64,000 bases of DNA from Sulfitobacter sp. S223 (GTDB lineage Bacteria > Pseudomonadota > Alphaproteobacteria > Rhodobacterales > Rhodobacteraceae): the NCBI RefSeq assembly GCF_025143825.1, contig NZ_CP083560.1, positions 124,001 to 188,000 of the forward strand, in the 5' to 3' direction. Both the position numbers and the translations under genes were made by a program. This document shows positions 17,642 to 25,927 of the stretch, piece by piece (positions within the stretch are counted from its first letter, which is position 1; every line of letters begins with the position of its first letter). Under the pieces are notes generated by a model, which was not told the origin of the DNA, did not search any database, and saw only the letters and a program-made list of their open reading frames with translations.

Positions 17642-18634
17642 ATGCCACGTGACGACTCCCACCTGCCGAAAGCGCTGCAAGGTCTGCGCATCCCGTTGAT
17701 CGCTTCACCGTTGTTCATCATCTCGGTGCCGGAACTGGTGATCGCACAGTGCAAGGCCGGTATCATCGGTTCTTTCCCTGCGCTGAACGCGCGTGAAGCA
17801 GAAGGCGAGCATCCGCTGCTCGACACATGGCTGACACAGATCAAGGAAGAACTGGACCGCCACAATCAGGCCAATCCGGACAATCCTGCCGCACCCTACG
17901 CGGTCAACCAGATCGTTCACCGCTCCAACACGCGTTTGGACCGTGATCTGGAAATCTGTGTTAAGCATGAGGTGCCGGTTTGGATCACCTCACTTGGCGC
18001 ACGGGTAGAGGTGAACGAAGCCGCGCATTCGTGCGGCGGCATCGTGATGCATGACATCATCAACAACCGGTTCGCGAAGAAGGCGATTGAAAAAGGCGCT
18101 GATGGTCTTGTTGCCGTAGCTGCCGGCGCAGGTGGACATGCAGGCCAGCAGTCCCCGTTTGCTTTGATGCGCGAAATCCGTGAATGGTTTGACGGTCCTG
18201 TTGCCCTGTCAGGCTCAATCGCGACTGGCGAAAGCCTGCTGGCAGCGCGGGCAATGGGCGCAGATCTGGGTTACACAGGATCCCCGTTTATCGCCACAGA
18301 TGAGGCCAATGCCGATCAGGCGTACAAAGACATGATCGTTGAATCCGGCGCTGAGGATATTGTCTATTCCTCGTTGTTTACCGGCGTATGGGGTAACTAC
18401 CTCAAGGGATCGGTCAAGAACGCTGGCATGGACCCCGACAACCTGCCGACTGCCGATGCGTCTTCGATGAACTTCGGATCGGACCGCGAAAAACCAAAAG
18501 CGTGGAAAACCATCTGGGGCTCGGGTCAGGGGATTGGTGCGATCAAATCTGTTGGTCCGGCGGCCGCGATCGTAGATCGGATGGCAGCGGAATACGAGGC
18601 CGCGGGCAAAAAGCTGGCGGCAGAGTTTTCCTGA
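17642..18634 (+). CDS. Nitronate monooxygenase / 2-nitropropane dioxygenase family flavoprotein
   Basis: A 330-residue FMN-dependent TIM-barrel protein. The family catalytic His lies in GAGGHAGQQSP; the phosphate-binding region SGSIATGESLLAARAMGAD is clear. The ATG at 17642 has AGGA seven bases upstream; in-frame starts at 17624 and 17573 (TTG) are less good. Members in acyl-CoA operons are often annotated as nitronate monooxygenases although some act as enoyl reductases or flavin oxidases. Its true reaction here is open. Confidence 0.82.
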   Translation: MPRDDSHLPKALQGLRIPLIASPLFIISVPELVIAQCKAGIIGSFPALNAREAEGEHPLLDTWLTQIKEELDRHNQANPDNPAAPYAVNQIVHRSNTRLDRDLEICVKHEVPVWITSLGARVEVNEAAHSCGGIVMHDIINNRFAKKAIEKGADGLVAVAAGAGGHAGQQSPFALMREIREWFDGPVALSGSIATGESLLAARAMGADLGYTGSPFIATDEANADQAYKDMIVESGAEDIVYSSLFTGVWGNYLKGSVKNAGMDPDNLPTADASSMNFGSDREKPKAWKTIWGSGQGIGAIKSVGPAAAIVDRMAAEYEAAGKKLAAEFS

Positions 18635-18693
18635 TGTCCAAACGGGTTCATCTTACCGGCCGCTTCTTCGATAAGGCTTGGACCTGTGGCTGA
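18634..18693 (+). CDS. Possible 19-codon coupling ORF between nitronate monooxygenase and phosphatase genes
   Basis: An ATG overlaps the stop of the preceding gene (TGATG) and opens 19 codons (MSKRVHLTGRFFDKAWTCG) that end 8 bp inside the next gene. Overlap at both ends would keep ribosomes loaded up to the GTG start of the phosphatase. There is no homology evidence that the peptide itself has a function; it may be chance. Confidence 0.25.
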   Translation: MSKRVHLTGRFFDKAWTCG

Positions 18694-19336
18694 GCTATTG
18701 GTCATCCGCCACGGGCAGGCCTCTTTCGGGGCTGAGAATTATGATGTGCTGTCCGATCTGGGACGGGCGCAGGCGCGGGCCGCTGGTGCGTGGCTGCGCG
18801 AAATGGGGTGGGAGCCTGATCGTGTTGTTACCGGCACGCTTAACCGTCAGATCGATACCGCGACCGAGATGGGCTTTGCGCCCTCGCGTGAAGAGCATGC
18901 CGGCCTGAACGAGTATGATTTCGGTAGCCTGCTGGATTCACGGTTTGGTGGTGAAGTGCCTGATTTGGTAAAGGGCGACCGCAAGGTGCACTTCCGTACA
19001 TTGCGGGAAACAGTCTTTGCCTGGCAGAAAGACGAGATCGAAAAACCCTACGAAACCTGGGCTGCCTTCGCAGAGCGTGTCGAAGCGGCGCGTGCCTTTG
19101 CCGTTGATACAGATGCCAAGCGGGTGCTGATGGTCAGTTCTGGTGGCGTAATCGGGCAGCTCACTGCGGCATCCTTGCATGCACCAGCGCAACACATGAT
19201 GAACCTCAACCTCCAGATCAAAAACGCTGCTATGACACGGTTTATGTTTTCGGGTAGCCTGTTCTCCTTGAATGAGTTCAACGCGACACCGCATTACGCC
19301 ACACCGGATGGCATCAAATTGATGAGTTACAGTTAG
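18686..19336 (+). CDS. Histidine phosphatase family protein
   Basis: A 216-residue phosphoglycerate mutase-like phosphatase with the motif LLVIRHGQASFG at the N-terminus and a second His region near SSGGVIGQLTA. It starts at GTG (18686). It lies 12 bp before an APH-type kinase, and such pairs recur in acyl-CoA operons. Removal of phosphate from a kinase product or from CoA-related metabolites is conceivable. The substrate is unknown. Confidence 0.83.
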   Translation: MAELLVIRHGQASFGAENYDVLSDLGRAQARAAGAWLREMGWEPDRVVTGTLNRQIDTATEMGFAPSREEHAGLNEYDFGSLLDSRFGGEVPDLVKGDRKVHFRTLRETVFAWQKDEIEKPYETWAAFAERVEAARAFAVDTDAKRVLMVSSGGVIGQLTAASLHAPAQHMMNLNLQIKNAAMTRFMFSGSLFSLNEFNATPHYATPDGIKLMSYS

Positions 19337-19348
19337 GGACGGCCAAAA

Positions 19349-20377
19349 ATGACGGATACGCAAACTCTCGATGAAGCGGCGGTAAGCGCTTACTTGACCC
19401 AAAACCTTCCCGGCTTTGAAGGTCCGATGGAAGTTACCAAATTTCAGGGTGGTCAATCGAACCCGACATTCATGCTTAAAACACCTGCGCATTCCTATGT
19501 GTTGCGGCGCAAGCCGCCTGGTGTGCTGTTGAAATCCGCACACGCGGTTGATCGTGAGTTTCGCGTGCAGAAGGCACTGGAGGGATCGGACGTGCCGGTC
19601 TCCAAGATGCACCTGCTATGTGAGGACGACAGCGTAATCGGTTCGATGTTCTACATCATGGACCACGTCCAAGGCCGCAACTTCAATGAACCGGCGATGC
19701 CCGATCTGACGAAGGCAGACCGGAGCAAGGTTATCTCCGAGATGAACCGCGTTTTGGCCGCCCTTCATTCAGTAGACATTGATGCAGTTGGTCTGTCCGA
19801 TTACGGGCCAGAGGGCAACTATTTCGAACGACAAGTGGGGCGGTGGTCAAAGCAGTATCGCGCTTCGGAGACGCAGAGCATTCCGGCGATGGACCAATTG
19901 ATGGATGCACTGGTGGGCGAACGGCCCGCAGATGATGGCCAACGCACGCTTGTGCATGGTGACTACCGAATCGACAACATGATCTTCGATGCAACGGGTA
20001 CAGATTGTTGTGCCGTATTGGATTGGGAACTATCCACCATCGGCCATCCCTTTGCCGATTTGGCGGCTGTCATCATGCAGTGGCAATTGCCCGCAGGTTC
20101 CGAAGGACGTGGCATGGGTGGGCTGGATCGCGCGGCACTTGGCCTGCCAAGCGATGAAGAATTTATCGCGGAATATTGCGCGCGGCGCGGGCTCAGCGGT
20201 ATCGACAACTTTGGTTACTATCTTGGGTTCACCTTTTTCCGCATGGCGGCGATTATTCAGGGTGTGCTGAAACGCGCGCTCGACGGCAATGCGTCAAATC
20301 CAGAGCGGGCCATGAAGGTAGGCGCCTTTGTTCCGGTGTTTGCACAGCACGGGCTTGATGCCCTAAAGCGGGGTTGA
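19349..20377 (+). CDS. APH-family phosphotransferase, ACAD10/11- and LvaA-like
   Basis: A 342-residue aminoglycoside-phosphotransferase-fold kinase. The Brenner motif is HGDYRIDNM with D205 as catalytic base and N210; D225 in LDWELSTIGHPFADLA binds magnesium. The N-terminus (FQGGQSNPTFML) is typical of the kinase domain of human ACAD10/11 and of LvaA, which phosphorylate 4-hydroxyacyl-CoA. In an acyl-CoA operon this role is more likely than drug resistance. An ACAD10/11-type dehydrogenase, the expected partner, is encoded at 32598. The assignment to hydroxyacyl-CoA is inference. Confidence 0.85.
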   Translation: MTDTQTLDEAAVSAYLTQNLPGFEGPMEVTKFQGGQSNPTFMLKTPAHSYVLRRKPPGVLLKSAHAVDREFRVQKALEGSDVPVSKMHLLCEDDSVIGSMFYIMDHVQGRNFNEPAMPDLTKADRSKVISEMNRVLAALHSVDIDAVGLSDYGPEGNYFERQVGRWSKQYRASETQSIPAMDQLMDALVGERPADDGQRTLVHGDYRIDNMIFDATGTDCCAVLDWELSTIGHPFADLAAVIMQWQLPAGSEGRGMGGLDRAALGLPSDEEFIAEYCARRGLSGIDNFGYYLGFTFFRMAAIIQGVLKRALDGNASNPERAMKVGAFVPVFAQHGLDALKRG

Positions 20378-20379
20378 GT

Positions 20380-21171
20380 ATGGAGCAATTTGATCCCGAT
20401 CTGGAAAGCAAGGACCGCAATTTTGTCACGGCATTGGCGCGTGGGCTGGAACTGCTGCGATGTTTCAGGCGCGGAGATCAAACGCTGACGAATAGTGATT
20501 TTTCCGAACGCACCGGTCTTCCCAAGGCGACAATCTCACGTTTGACACACACTTTGTGTGAGTTGGATTATCTGGTGGCTGACAGTCGCGTTGGCACGTA
20601 CCGGTTGTCGGCGGGTGTGCTGCGGCTGGGATTTAGCCGCCTTGCGGCGATGGATATGCGTGACCGTGCCAAGCACGAGATGAACGCGCTACGCCTGAAA
20701 GGGCCTAATTCCTACGTTACCGTTGCGCTTGGTGAACAGCACCGTACCGAGGTGATCTATTTGGCGACAGACAGCTCTAATGAGGGTGTTACGCTGATTG
20801 TACGGGTCGGCTCTCGGCTGCCATTGTTCCATTCAGCTATGGGCAAGGCGATCCTGGCGGTAACGCCAGAAGACCGCGTTGAACAGATATTTGGTTTCGC
20901 CCGCGCCGAGGGTGAGGACGTAGAGCAAGATGCCCGTGCTTGCTATAAGCAGGCGGTGGCTGAGTATGAGGCGAACGGATTTTGTACCTGCTATGGCGAT
21001 TGGCGTTCTGACGTAAACGGGATCGCGGTGCCCATTCATTCGCTCAGTGACGGTCGCGTGTACGGCATGAATGTCGGCGGGCCTTCATACCATGTAAAAC
21101 CGAAACAGCTTGAAACTGTCTACGCGCCAAAGCTGCTAAAAGTGGCCCAAGACCTTAGCGCAAAAGAATAG
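20380..21171 (+). CDS. IclR-family transcriptional regulator
   Basis: A 263-residue regulator with an N-terminal winged helix-turn-helix (about residues 13-75, including TGLPKATISRLTHTL) and a C-terminal IclR effector domain (FHSAMGKAILA, NGIAVPIHS). The ATG at 20380, 2 bp after the kinase stop, is preferred over an overlapping TTG. IclR proteins usually bind 15-bp palindromes near their target operons. Several dyads lie in the next spacer, so it probably controls the following liv operon and perhaps its own operon. Confidence 0.9.
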   Translation: MEQFDPDLESKDRNFVTALARGLELLRCFRRGDQTLTNSDFSERTGLPKATISRLTHTLCELDYLVADSRVGTYRLSAGVLRLGFSRLAAMDMRDRAKHEMNALRLKGPNSYVTVALGEQHRTEVIYLATDSSNEGVTLIVRVGSRLPLFHSAMGKAILAVTPEDRVEQIFGFARAEGEDVEQDARACYKQAVAEYEANGFCTCYGDWRSDVNGIAVPIHSLSDGRVYGMNVGGPSYHVKPKQLETVYAPKLLKVAQDLSAKE

Positions 21172-21198
21172 CGGTCAGCCAACCGGAATCGAATTCTT

Positions 21199-21213
21199 GC
21201 ACAAATATTGTGC
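21199..21213. promoter_or_regulatory. 15-bp palindrome, candidate IclR operator
   Basis: GCACAA-ATA-TTGTGC is a perfect inverted repeat with a 3-bp centre, 28 bp after the IclR gene. The size and spacing match typical IclR-family operators. No binding evidence exists. Confidence 0.45.
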
Positions 21214-21301
21214 GGGGGGTTGTTCCGCTATGCGGTACACATTCGCATTTCACAGGCCGTACAAATTACATGATTTTTCGCTAAGTTACCCAATGCAGGG
21301 C

Positions 21302-21320
21302 AAATATTTTAAGAATATTT
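21302..21320. promoter_or_regulatory. AT-rich 19-bp dyad upstream of liv operon
   Basis: AAATATT and AATATTT are separated by five bases and form an AT-only dyad. It may be part of a regulator site or simply a melted promoter region. Confidence 0.3.
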
Positions 21321-21362
21321 TCCAGCCGATATGGGGTGTGTGATCAGCTAGGCTGTGATTGC

Positions 21363-21381
21363 GGTAAAGATAATCTATACC
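21363..21381. promoter_or_regulatory. 19-bp near-perfect palindrome upstream of liv operon
   Basis: GGTAaAGAT-A-ATCTaTACC pairs at 8 of 9 positions around a central A. It is the most symmetric long dyad in the spacer and a candidate operator for the IclR protein or another regulator. Confidence 0.4.
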
Positions 21382-21512
21382 AAAAATGATTTATAATCAG
21401 GTTCTTAGGTGCAGTATTCTTGCGTGCAACGCACCCTTCTCCATGCGGAATGATTAAATTTCCCCAACGTAATGCCTGAAAAAACCGCGCCGACACCCGC
21501 ATGTGAGCGCTT

Positions 21513-21537
21513 GACTTACGGCGGGGGTGTGTAAGTC
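21513..21537. promoter_or_regulatory. GACTTAC-N11-GTAAGTC dyad overlapping a TTGACT hexamer
   Basis: Two perfect 7-bp half-sites flank an 11-bp spacer, and the left half overlaps the putative -35 hexamer TTGACT. This T-N11-A layout is the general form of LysR-type boxes but could serve another family. Occupancy would be expected to affect promoter access. Confidence 0.4.
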
Positions 21538-21599
21538 TCTCGTCATAGCCCATTTATAAAGATCGCAAACAGCGGCGGGCTTTCCTAGGGAGGAATGAA

Positions 21600-22844
21600 A
21601 TGAAGAATATCACTAAGCTTGGTGCGGTCTCCGCGCTGTCACTCATCATCGGCGCAAGCGCCGCATTTGCCGAGAACATCAAGGTCGCATTCATTGACCC
21701 GCTGTCCGGCCCTTTCGCAAGCACAGGCACAAACGGTCTGCACCAGTTTGAGTTCGCCGCTGACTACATGGTGAACCAGCAGGGCGGATTGCTTGACGGC
21801 CAGCAGATGGAAGTCATCGGTTTCGACAACAAAATCAGCCCGAAAGAATCGCTGATCCAGCTGCAGGTCGCTATCGACCAAGGTGTCCGCTTTATCGTGC
21901 AGGGTAACTCCTCTGGGGTTGCGAACGCGCTGACCGAAGCAATCGACAAGCACAACCGTCGTAACCCTGACAGTCGTGTGCTCTTCCTGAACTATGCTGC
22001 TGTTGATCCGGCGCTGACCAACGACAAGTGTAACTTCTGGCACTTCCGTTTCGATGCCAACGCTGACATCAAGATGGACGCGCTGACAGACGTTATGGCT
22101 GCAGATGAGGACCTCAAGAAGGTTTATATCATCGGTCAGGATTATTCCTTTGGTAAAGCTGTGGCTGCTGCCGCCGTAGATATGCTGGGCAAAAAGCGCC
22201 CCGATGTTGAAATCGTTGGCAATGAACTGCACCCGATTGGCAAAGTGAAAGACTTCACACCCTACAGCCGCAAGATCGTCGCGTCCGGTGCGGATGCGGT
22301 TATCACGGGTAACTGGGGCGCAGACATGCTGGGTCTTGGTAAATCCGTTATCGAAAACGGTTTCGAGGGCCCGATTTATACTTACTACGCAGCGGGCTCC
22401 GGTATCACGGCTGCCTTCGGCGAAAGTGGTAAAGGCCGTATCCGTCTGGTTTCTCAGGGTGACATCAACCCGATTGGTTCCGATGAAGCGCGTGAGCTGT
22501 ATAAGGCTTTCAAAGCCAAATACCCCGATGGCAACATTGACCAAAGCCGTATCTTCAACGTGATTGGTATGCTTTCCGATGCGATCACAGAAGCGGGTAC
22601 AGCAGATGATGTTGTCGCTATCGCGTCCAAGCTGGAAGGCATGGAGTACGAGAGCATGTGGGGTGGCAAATTGTTCATGCGTCCACAGGATCACCAGCTG
22701 ATCCAGAACATGAACGTGGGTGTACACACCAACGAAAACGTTGAGTTCGATTACGACAACTCGGGTTTTGGTGTGGTGACAGAATCCACGGTTGAGATGG
22801 CTTCCATGGACAGCCCAACAACTTGCGATATGAAGCGCCCTTAA
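21600..22844 (+). CDS. Branched-chain amino acid-type ABC transporter substrate-binding protein
   Basis: A 414-residue periplasmic-binding protein of the LivJ/LivK superfamily (Peripla_BP_6 type). Residues 1-24 are a signal peptide ending AFAEN. The mature start IKVAFIDPLSGPFASTGTNGL is typical. Liv-type binding proteins take branched-chain amino acids but also amides, aromatic acids and short carboxylates. Because the operon encodes CoA ligase, thioesterase and hydrolase, the ligand may be an organic acid. The ligand is not determined by sequence. Confidence 0.9.
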   Translation: MKNITKLGAVSALSLIIGASAAFAENIKVAFIDPLSGPFASTGTNGLHQFEFAADYMVNQQGGLLDGQQMEVIGFDNKISPKESLIQLQVAIDQGVRFIVQGNSSGVANALTEAIDKHNRRNPDSRVLFLNYAAVDPALTNDKCNFWHFRFDANADIKMDALTDVMAADEDLKKVYIIGQDYSFGKAVAAAAVDMLGKKRPDVEIVGNELHPIGKVKDFTPYSRKIVASGADAVITGNWGADMLGLGKSVIENGFEGPIYTYYAAGSGITAAFGESGKGRIRLVSQGDINPIGSDEARELYKAFKAKYPDGNIDQSRIFNVIGMLSDAITEAGTADDVVAIASKLEGMEYESMWGGKLFMRPQDHQLIQNMNVGVHTNENVEFDYDNSGFGVVTESTVEMASMDSPTTCDMKRP

Positions 22845-22856
22845 GCCGCGCTTATC

Positions 22857-22883
22857 GGCCCGCCCGATCGTATCGGGCGGGCC
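22857..22883 (+). terminator. GC-rich hairpin after the liv binding protein
   Basis: A perfect 12-bp stem (GGCCCGCCCGAT / ATCGGGCGGGCC) with a 3-nt loop lies 12 bp after the binding-protein stop, followed by only TTTACG. It is likely a partial terminator or mRNA-protecting element that raises binding-protein expression over the membrane genes. Confidence 0.75.
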
Positions 22884-22920
22884 TTTACGTCTCTGATTCA
22901 AATTTTACCGGAGGGGCCTA

Positions 22921-23877
22921 ATGGACCTCATTCTCGTCAATCTGATCGACGGGCTGGTGACAGGACTGCTACTGTTTATGCTGTCCGCCGGCCTGACCCT
23001 TATTTTCTCGATGATGGGTGTGCTGAACTTTGCCCATGCCAGCTTCTATATGCTGGGCGCTTACTTTGCCTATCAGATCAGCATTGCGCTGGGGTTCTGG
23101 ATGGGCCTTCTCATTGCGCCGCTTATTGTCGGCGTGCTTGGCGCCGGGGTTGAGCGTTACGGACTTAGGCGTGTACACCAATATGGCCACGTGCCAGAGC
23201 TGATCTTCACCTTCGGTCTGGCGCTGCTGATTGAGGAATTGGTCCAGTTCATCTGGGGCAAGAACCAGATGCCCTATGACGTTCCAGACATCTTGAATTT
23301 CACGGCGTTTGCGATCTCCGGCAACTCTATCCCCGCCTATAAAATCTTTATGATCTTCATCTCAGTCGGTATTTTCATCGGGCTTCTTTATGTTCTGACG
23401 AAGACACGCGTGGGTATGATTATTCAGGCCGCACTCAGTTATCCGCGAACTGTCGAAGCGCTGGGTCACAATGTGCCGCTTATCTTTATGGGTGTTTTCG
23501 GTGTCGGCACTGCGTTGGCCGGTGTGGCGGGCGTGATAGCCGGACCGGTGCTTGGCACCTTCCCCGGTATGGCCTTTGTTCTTGGATCAATCGTGTTTGT
23601 GACGATCGTGATTGGTGGGCTTGGGTCGCTTTGGGGGGCTTTGGTGGCATCGCTGTTGATCGGTTGGATCACCACTTTTGCCAAGTCTTACAACATCGAG
23701 ATGGAAAGCGTCCTGAACGCCATTGGCATCGCAACGCCGGAAAATCTGGATGACAATATCTTCCGCGATTTCTGGAGCCTAACAAGCCCGCAGATCGCTG
23801 ACATCCTCCCCTATATCCTGATGGTGTTGATCCTTATCTTCCGCCCCGCAGGACTGTTCGGAAAGCGCACTTCATGA
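22921..23877 (+). CDS. livH: Liv-type ABC transporter permease (LivH)
   Basis: A 318-residue permease with about eight hydrophobic segments. It shows the LivH family patterns GLTLIFSMMGVLNFAHASFY near the N-terminus and GLGSLWGALVASLLIGW near the C-terminus. GGAGG precedes the ATG. The stop overlaps the LivM start by 4 bp (ATGA). Forms the membrane channel with LivM. Confidence 0.92.
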   Translation: MDLILVNLIDGLVTGLLLFMLSAGLTLIFSMMGVLNFAHASFYMLGAYFAYQISIALGFWMGLLIAPLIVGVLGAGVERYGLRRVHQYGHVPELIFTFGLALLIEELVQFIWGKNQMPYDVPDILNFTAFAISGNSIPAYKIFMIFISVGIFIGLLYVLTKTRVGMIIQAALSYPRTVEALGHNVPLIFMGVFGVGTALAGVAGVIAGPVLGTFPGMAFVLGSIVFVTIVIGGLGSLWGALVASLLIGWITTFAKSYNIEMESVLNAIGIATPENLDDNIFRDFWSLTSPQIADILPYILMVLILIFRPAGLFGKRTS

Positions 23878-25169
23878 CAGATCAGTTGACAACCGACCCG
23901 TCTAAGCCCGCACAGCGTATGCGTGCCGGTTCCATGACACTCTCGCTTGCGCCCTGGATCATCGCGGCCGTCGCGATGATGGTGATGCCGCTGGTGTTCA
24001 CCAACAACTCCGCGCTGACGATCATGAACCAGATGTCGATCACGATCATTTTTGCTCTGGCGTATAACATGCTGCTTGGGCAGGGCGGGATGCTTTCCTT
24101 TGGTCATGCCGTCTATGCTGGTGTGGGTGGGTTCGCCTGCATGCACATCATGAATATGTCGGATTTCTTTGAATCGATCCCACTGGTTATCCTGCCTGTG
24201 TTTGGCGGGTTGTTCGGGATGGGACTTGCCCTGATTGTCGGTTCATTCTCGACCCGTTCAGCGGGGACCGTGTTCGCCATGATCTCGCTGGGTGTGGGTG
24301 AGCTGATCGCTGCATGTTCGGTTATCATCGTGGCATTCTTCGGAGGCGAAGAAGGTATCAGTGGTGACCGCACCTATGCGCAGCCCTTCTTTGGGGTAGA
24401 GTTCCTCCAGCAGATTGAGGTCTATTACCTGACTGCTGCGTGGGTCATCATTTCAGCAGCGCTGATGTACCTGTGGAGCCGTACACCGGTAGGCCGTATG
24501 GCCAACGCGGTTCGCGACAACCCGGAGCGGGCCGAATTCCTTGGATATTCCGCGCGCTGGGTACGTTACTACAGCTTTGTTGCGTCCGGATTTTTTGCAG
24601 GTGTCGCAGGTGGTCTTTTTGCGATCAACTATGAGATTCTGACCGAGGAAAACCTCAACACGGCGTCTTCTGGTGTAATCCTGCTGGTGACCTTCCTTGG
24701 TGGTGTCGGATTCTTCTTCGGGCCGATCATCGGGGCCATTGCCTTTACGTTGCTACAAACCGTGCTGAGCCTTTCGACCGAGCTTTGGGCATTCTACGCA
24801 GGTACGCTGTTCCTTGCGACGGTGATGTTCTTTCCTGGTGGCCTTGCCGGATTGATTATGATGCATGTCCCAGCGTTCAAACTGGGTAAAGCCAGCCAAT
24901 TGATCGTACCCTATCTCAAGACGCTGCTGCCGGGGGCAATCGGGTTGCTTGGGGCTGCGGCACTGGTTGAGATGACGTTCCACTTCCGTCATGCCGCGAC
25001 CGGCGATGACGAAATGACGATCTTCTGGACCACATTCAACAGTCACGACGTTCTACCTTGGATCATTGCGGGCGCGATCACGTTGATCGGGTTGGGGATT
25101 GCGCGGGCCACTGCTCCGTCTCTCAAGGAAGCATGGAACGAAGCCAATACAGCAGGAGGCGCATCATGA
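23874..25169 (+). CDS. livM: Liv-type ABC transporter permease (LivM)
   Basis: A 431-residue permease of the LivM family with about ten hydrophobic segments. Family patterns are YNMLLGQGGMLSFGHAVYAG and TPVGRMANAVRDNPERAEFLG. It is longer than many LivM proteins: an additional hydrophobic C-terminal region follows the core, ending in a short polar tail. Overlaps livH and livG by 4 bp each, so the membrane and ATPase subunits are translationally coupled. Confidence 0.92.
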   Translation: MTDQLTTDPSKPAQRMRAGSMTLSLAPWIIAAVAMMVMPLVFTNNSALTIMNQMSITIIFALAYNMLLGQGGMLSFGHAVYAGVGGFACMHIMNMSDFFESIPLVILPVFGGLFGMGLALIVGSFSTRSAGTVFAMISLGVGELIAACSVIIVAFFGGEEGISGDRTYAQPFFGVEFLQQIEVYYLTAAWVIISAALMYLWSRTPVGRMANAVRDNPERAEFLGYSARWVRYYSFVASGFFAGVAGGLFAINYEILTEENLNTASSGVILLVTFLGGVGFFFGPIIGAIAFTLLQTVLSLSTELWAFYAGTLFLATVMFFPGGLAGLIMMHVPAFKLGKASQLIVPYLKTLLPGAIGLLGAAALVEMTFHFRHAATGDDEMTIFWTTFNSHDVLPWIIAGAITLIGLGIARATAPSLKEAWNEANTAGGAS

Positions 25170-25927
25170 GCACGCCAGCCCTTGAATTAAGCGGCCTGAA
25201 GAAAAGCTTTGGCAAAGCCGAGATTATCCGCGGCATCGATCTGAGTATCGGCAAAGCCGAACGTCACGCGATTATCGGCCCGAACGGTGCCGGTAAGTCG
25301 ACCCTGTTCAACCTGATCACCGCGCGCTTTCCGGCCACAGCGGGATCGGTAAAGCTGCACGGTGAGAACCTTGCCGGACTGGAGCCGTATCAGATCAACC
25401 GAAAGGGGCTTAGCCGCTCCTTCCAGATCACGAATATCTTTCCGGCGATGACCGTTTTCGAAAACGTACGCTGTGCGCTTTTGTGGTCGCAGGGTTATAA
25501 ATACAGCTTCTGGGATCTGGTGAACCGCAAGCGTGATCTGACCGAGGGCGCAGAAGCGATCCTTGACCAGATCAACCTGCTTGAACGGCGCAATCTGCCG
25601 GCAGGCACGCTCAGCTATGCTGAACAGCGCGCGTTGGAAATTGGTATCACCATCGCAGGCGGTGCTGATGTCATCATGCTGGATGAACCGACAGCGGGCA
25701 TGAGCCACTCCGAAACCGACTACATCACCGACCTGATCATGAAAGTCACCGAAGGCAAAACGCTGGTGATGGTGGAGCATGATATGGGCGTGGTGTTCGG
25801 CCTGGCCGACCGGATCAGCGTGCTGGTCTACGGCGAAATCATCGCAACGGGCAAACCCGAAGACGTGCGCGGGGACCCGAAAGTTCAAGAAGCCTATCTG
25901 GGCGCAGCACTGGAGGCAGAACATTGA
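25166..25927 (+). CDS. livG: Liv-type ABC transporter ATPase (LivG)
   Basis: A 253-residue ATPase. Walker A is GPNGAGKS at residues 38-45 and Walker B ends in MLDEPTAGMS. The signature reads LSYAEQRALEIG rather than the usual LSxGEQ, with Ala for the conserved Gly. The ATG at 25166 is set by AGGAGG eight bases upstream and by the ATGA overlap with livM; a longer in-frame start would lie deep inside livM. Confidence 0.92.
   Translation: MSTPALELSGLKKSFGKAEIIRGIDLSIGKAERHAIIGPNGAGKSTLFNLITARFPATAGSVKLHGENLAGLEPYQINRKGLSRSFQITNIFPAMTVFENVRCALLWSQGYKYSFWDLVNRKRDLTEGAEAILDQINLLERRNLPAGTLSYAEQRALEIGITIAGGADVIMLDEPTAGMSHSETDYITDLIMKVTEGKTLVMVEHDMGVVFGLADRISVLVYGEIIATGKPEDVRGDPKVQEAYLGAALEAEH

Larger units (their letters stand above)
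21172..21599. other. Regulatory spacer upstream of the liv operon
   Basis: This 428-bp non-coding stretch is markedly AT-rich compared with its surroundings and holds no credible gene. It carries four inverted repeats, listed separately, a TTGACT hexamer at 21511 that could be a -35 box with a weak -10, and GGGAGGA five bases before the binding-protein ATG. It is the probable control region for the transport and catabolic genes downstream. Confidence 0.6.

Noticed and set aside
19349..20377. Aminoglycoside resistance gene
   Set aside because: The protein has the APH fold but lies in an acyl-CoA operon and has the N-terminal pattern of ACAD10/11-type kinases.
21639..22901. 420-codon open frame antisense to the liv binding protein
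   Set aside because: The plus-strand frame has a signal peptide, a strong ribosome site and clear family motifs. The antisense protein is His/Cys-rich with no recognisable domain, a typical shadow frame in biased codon use.
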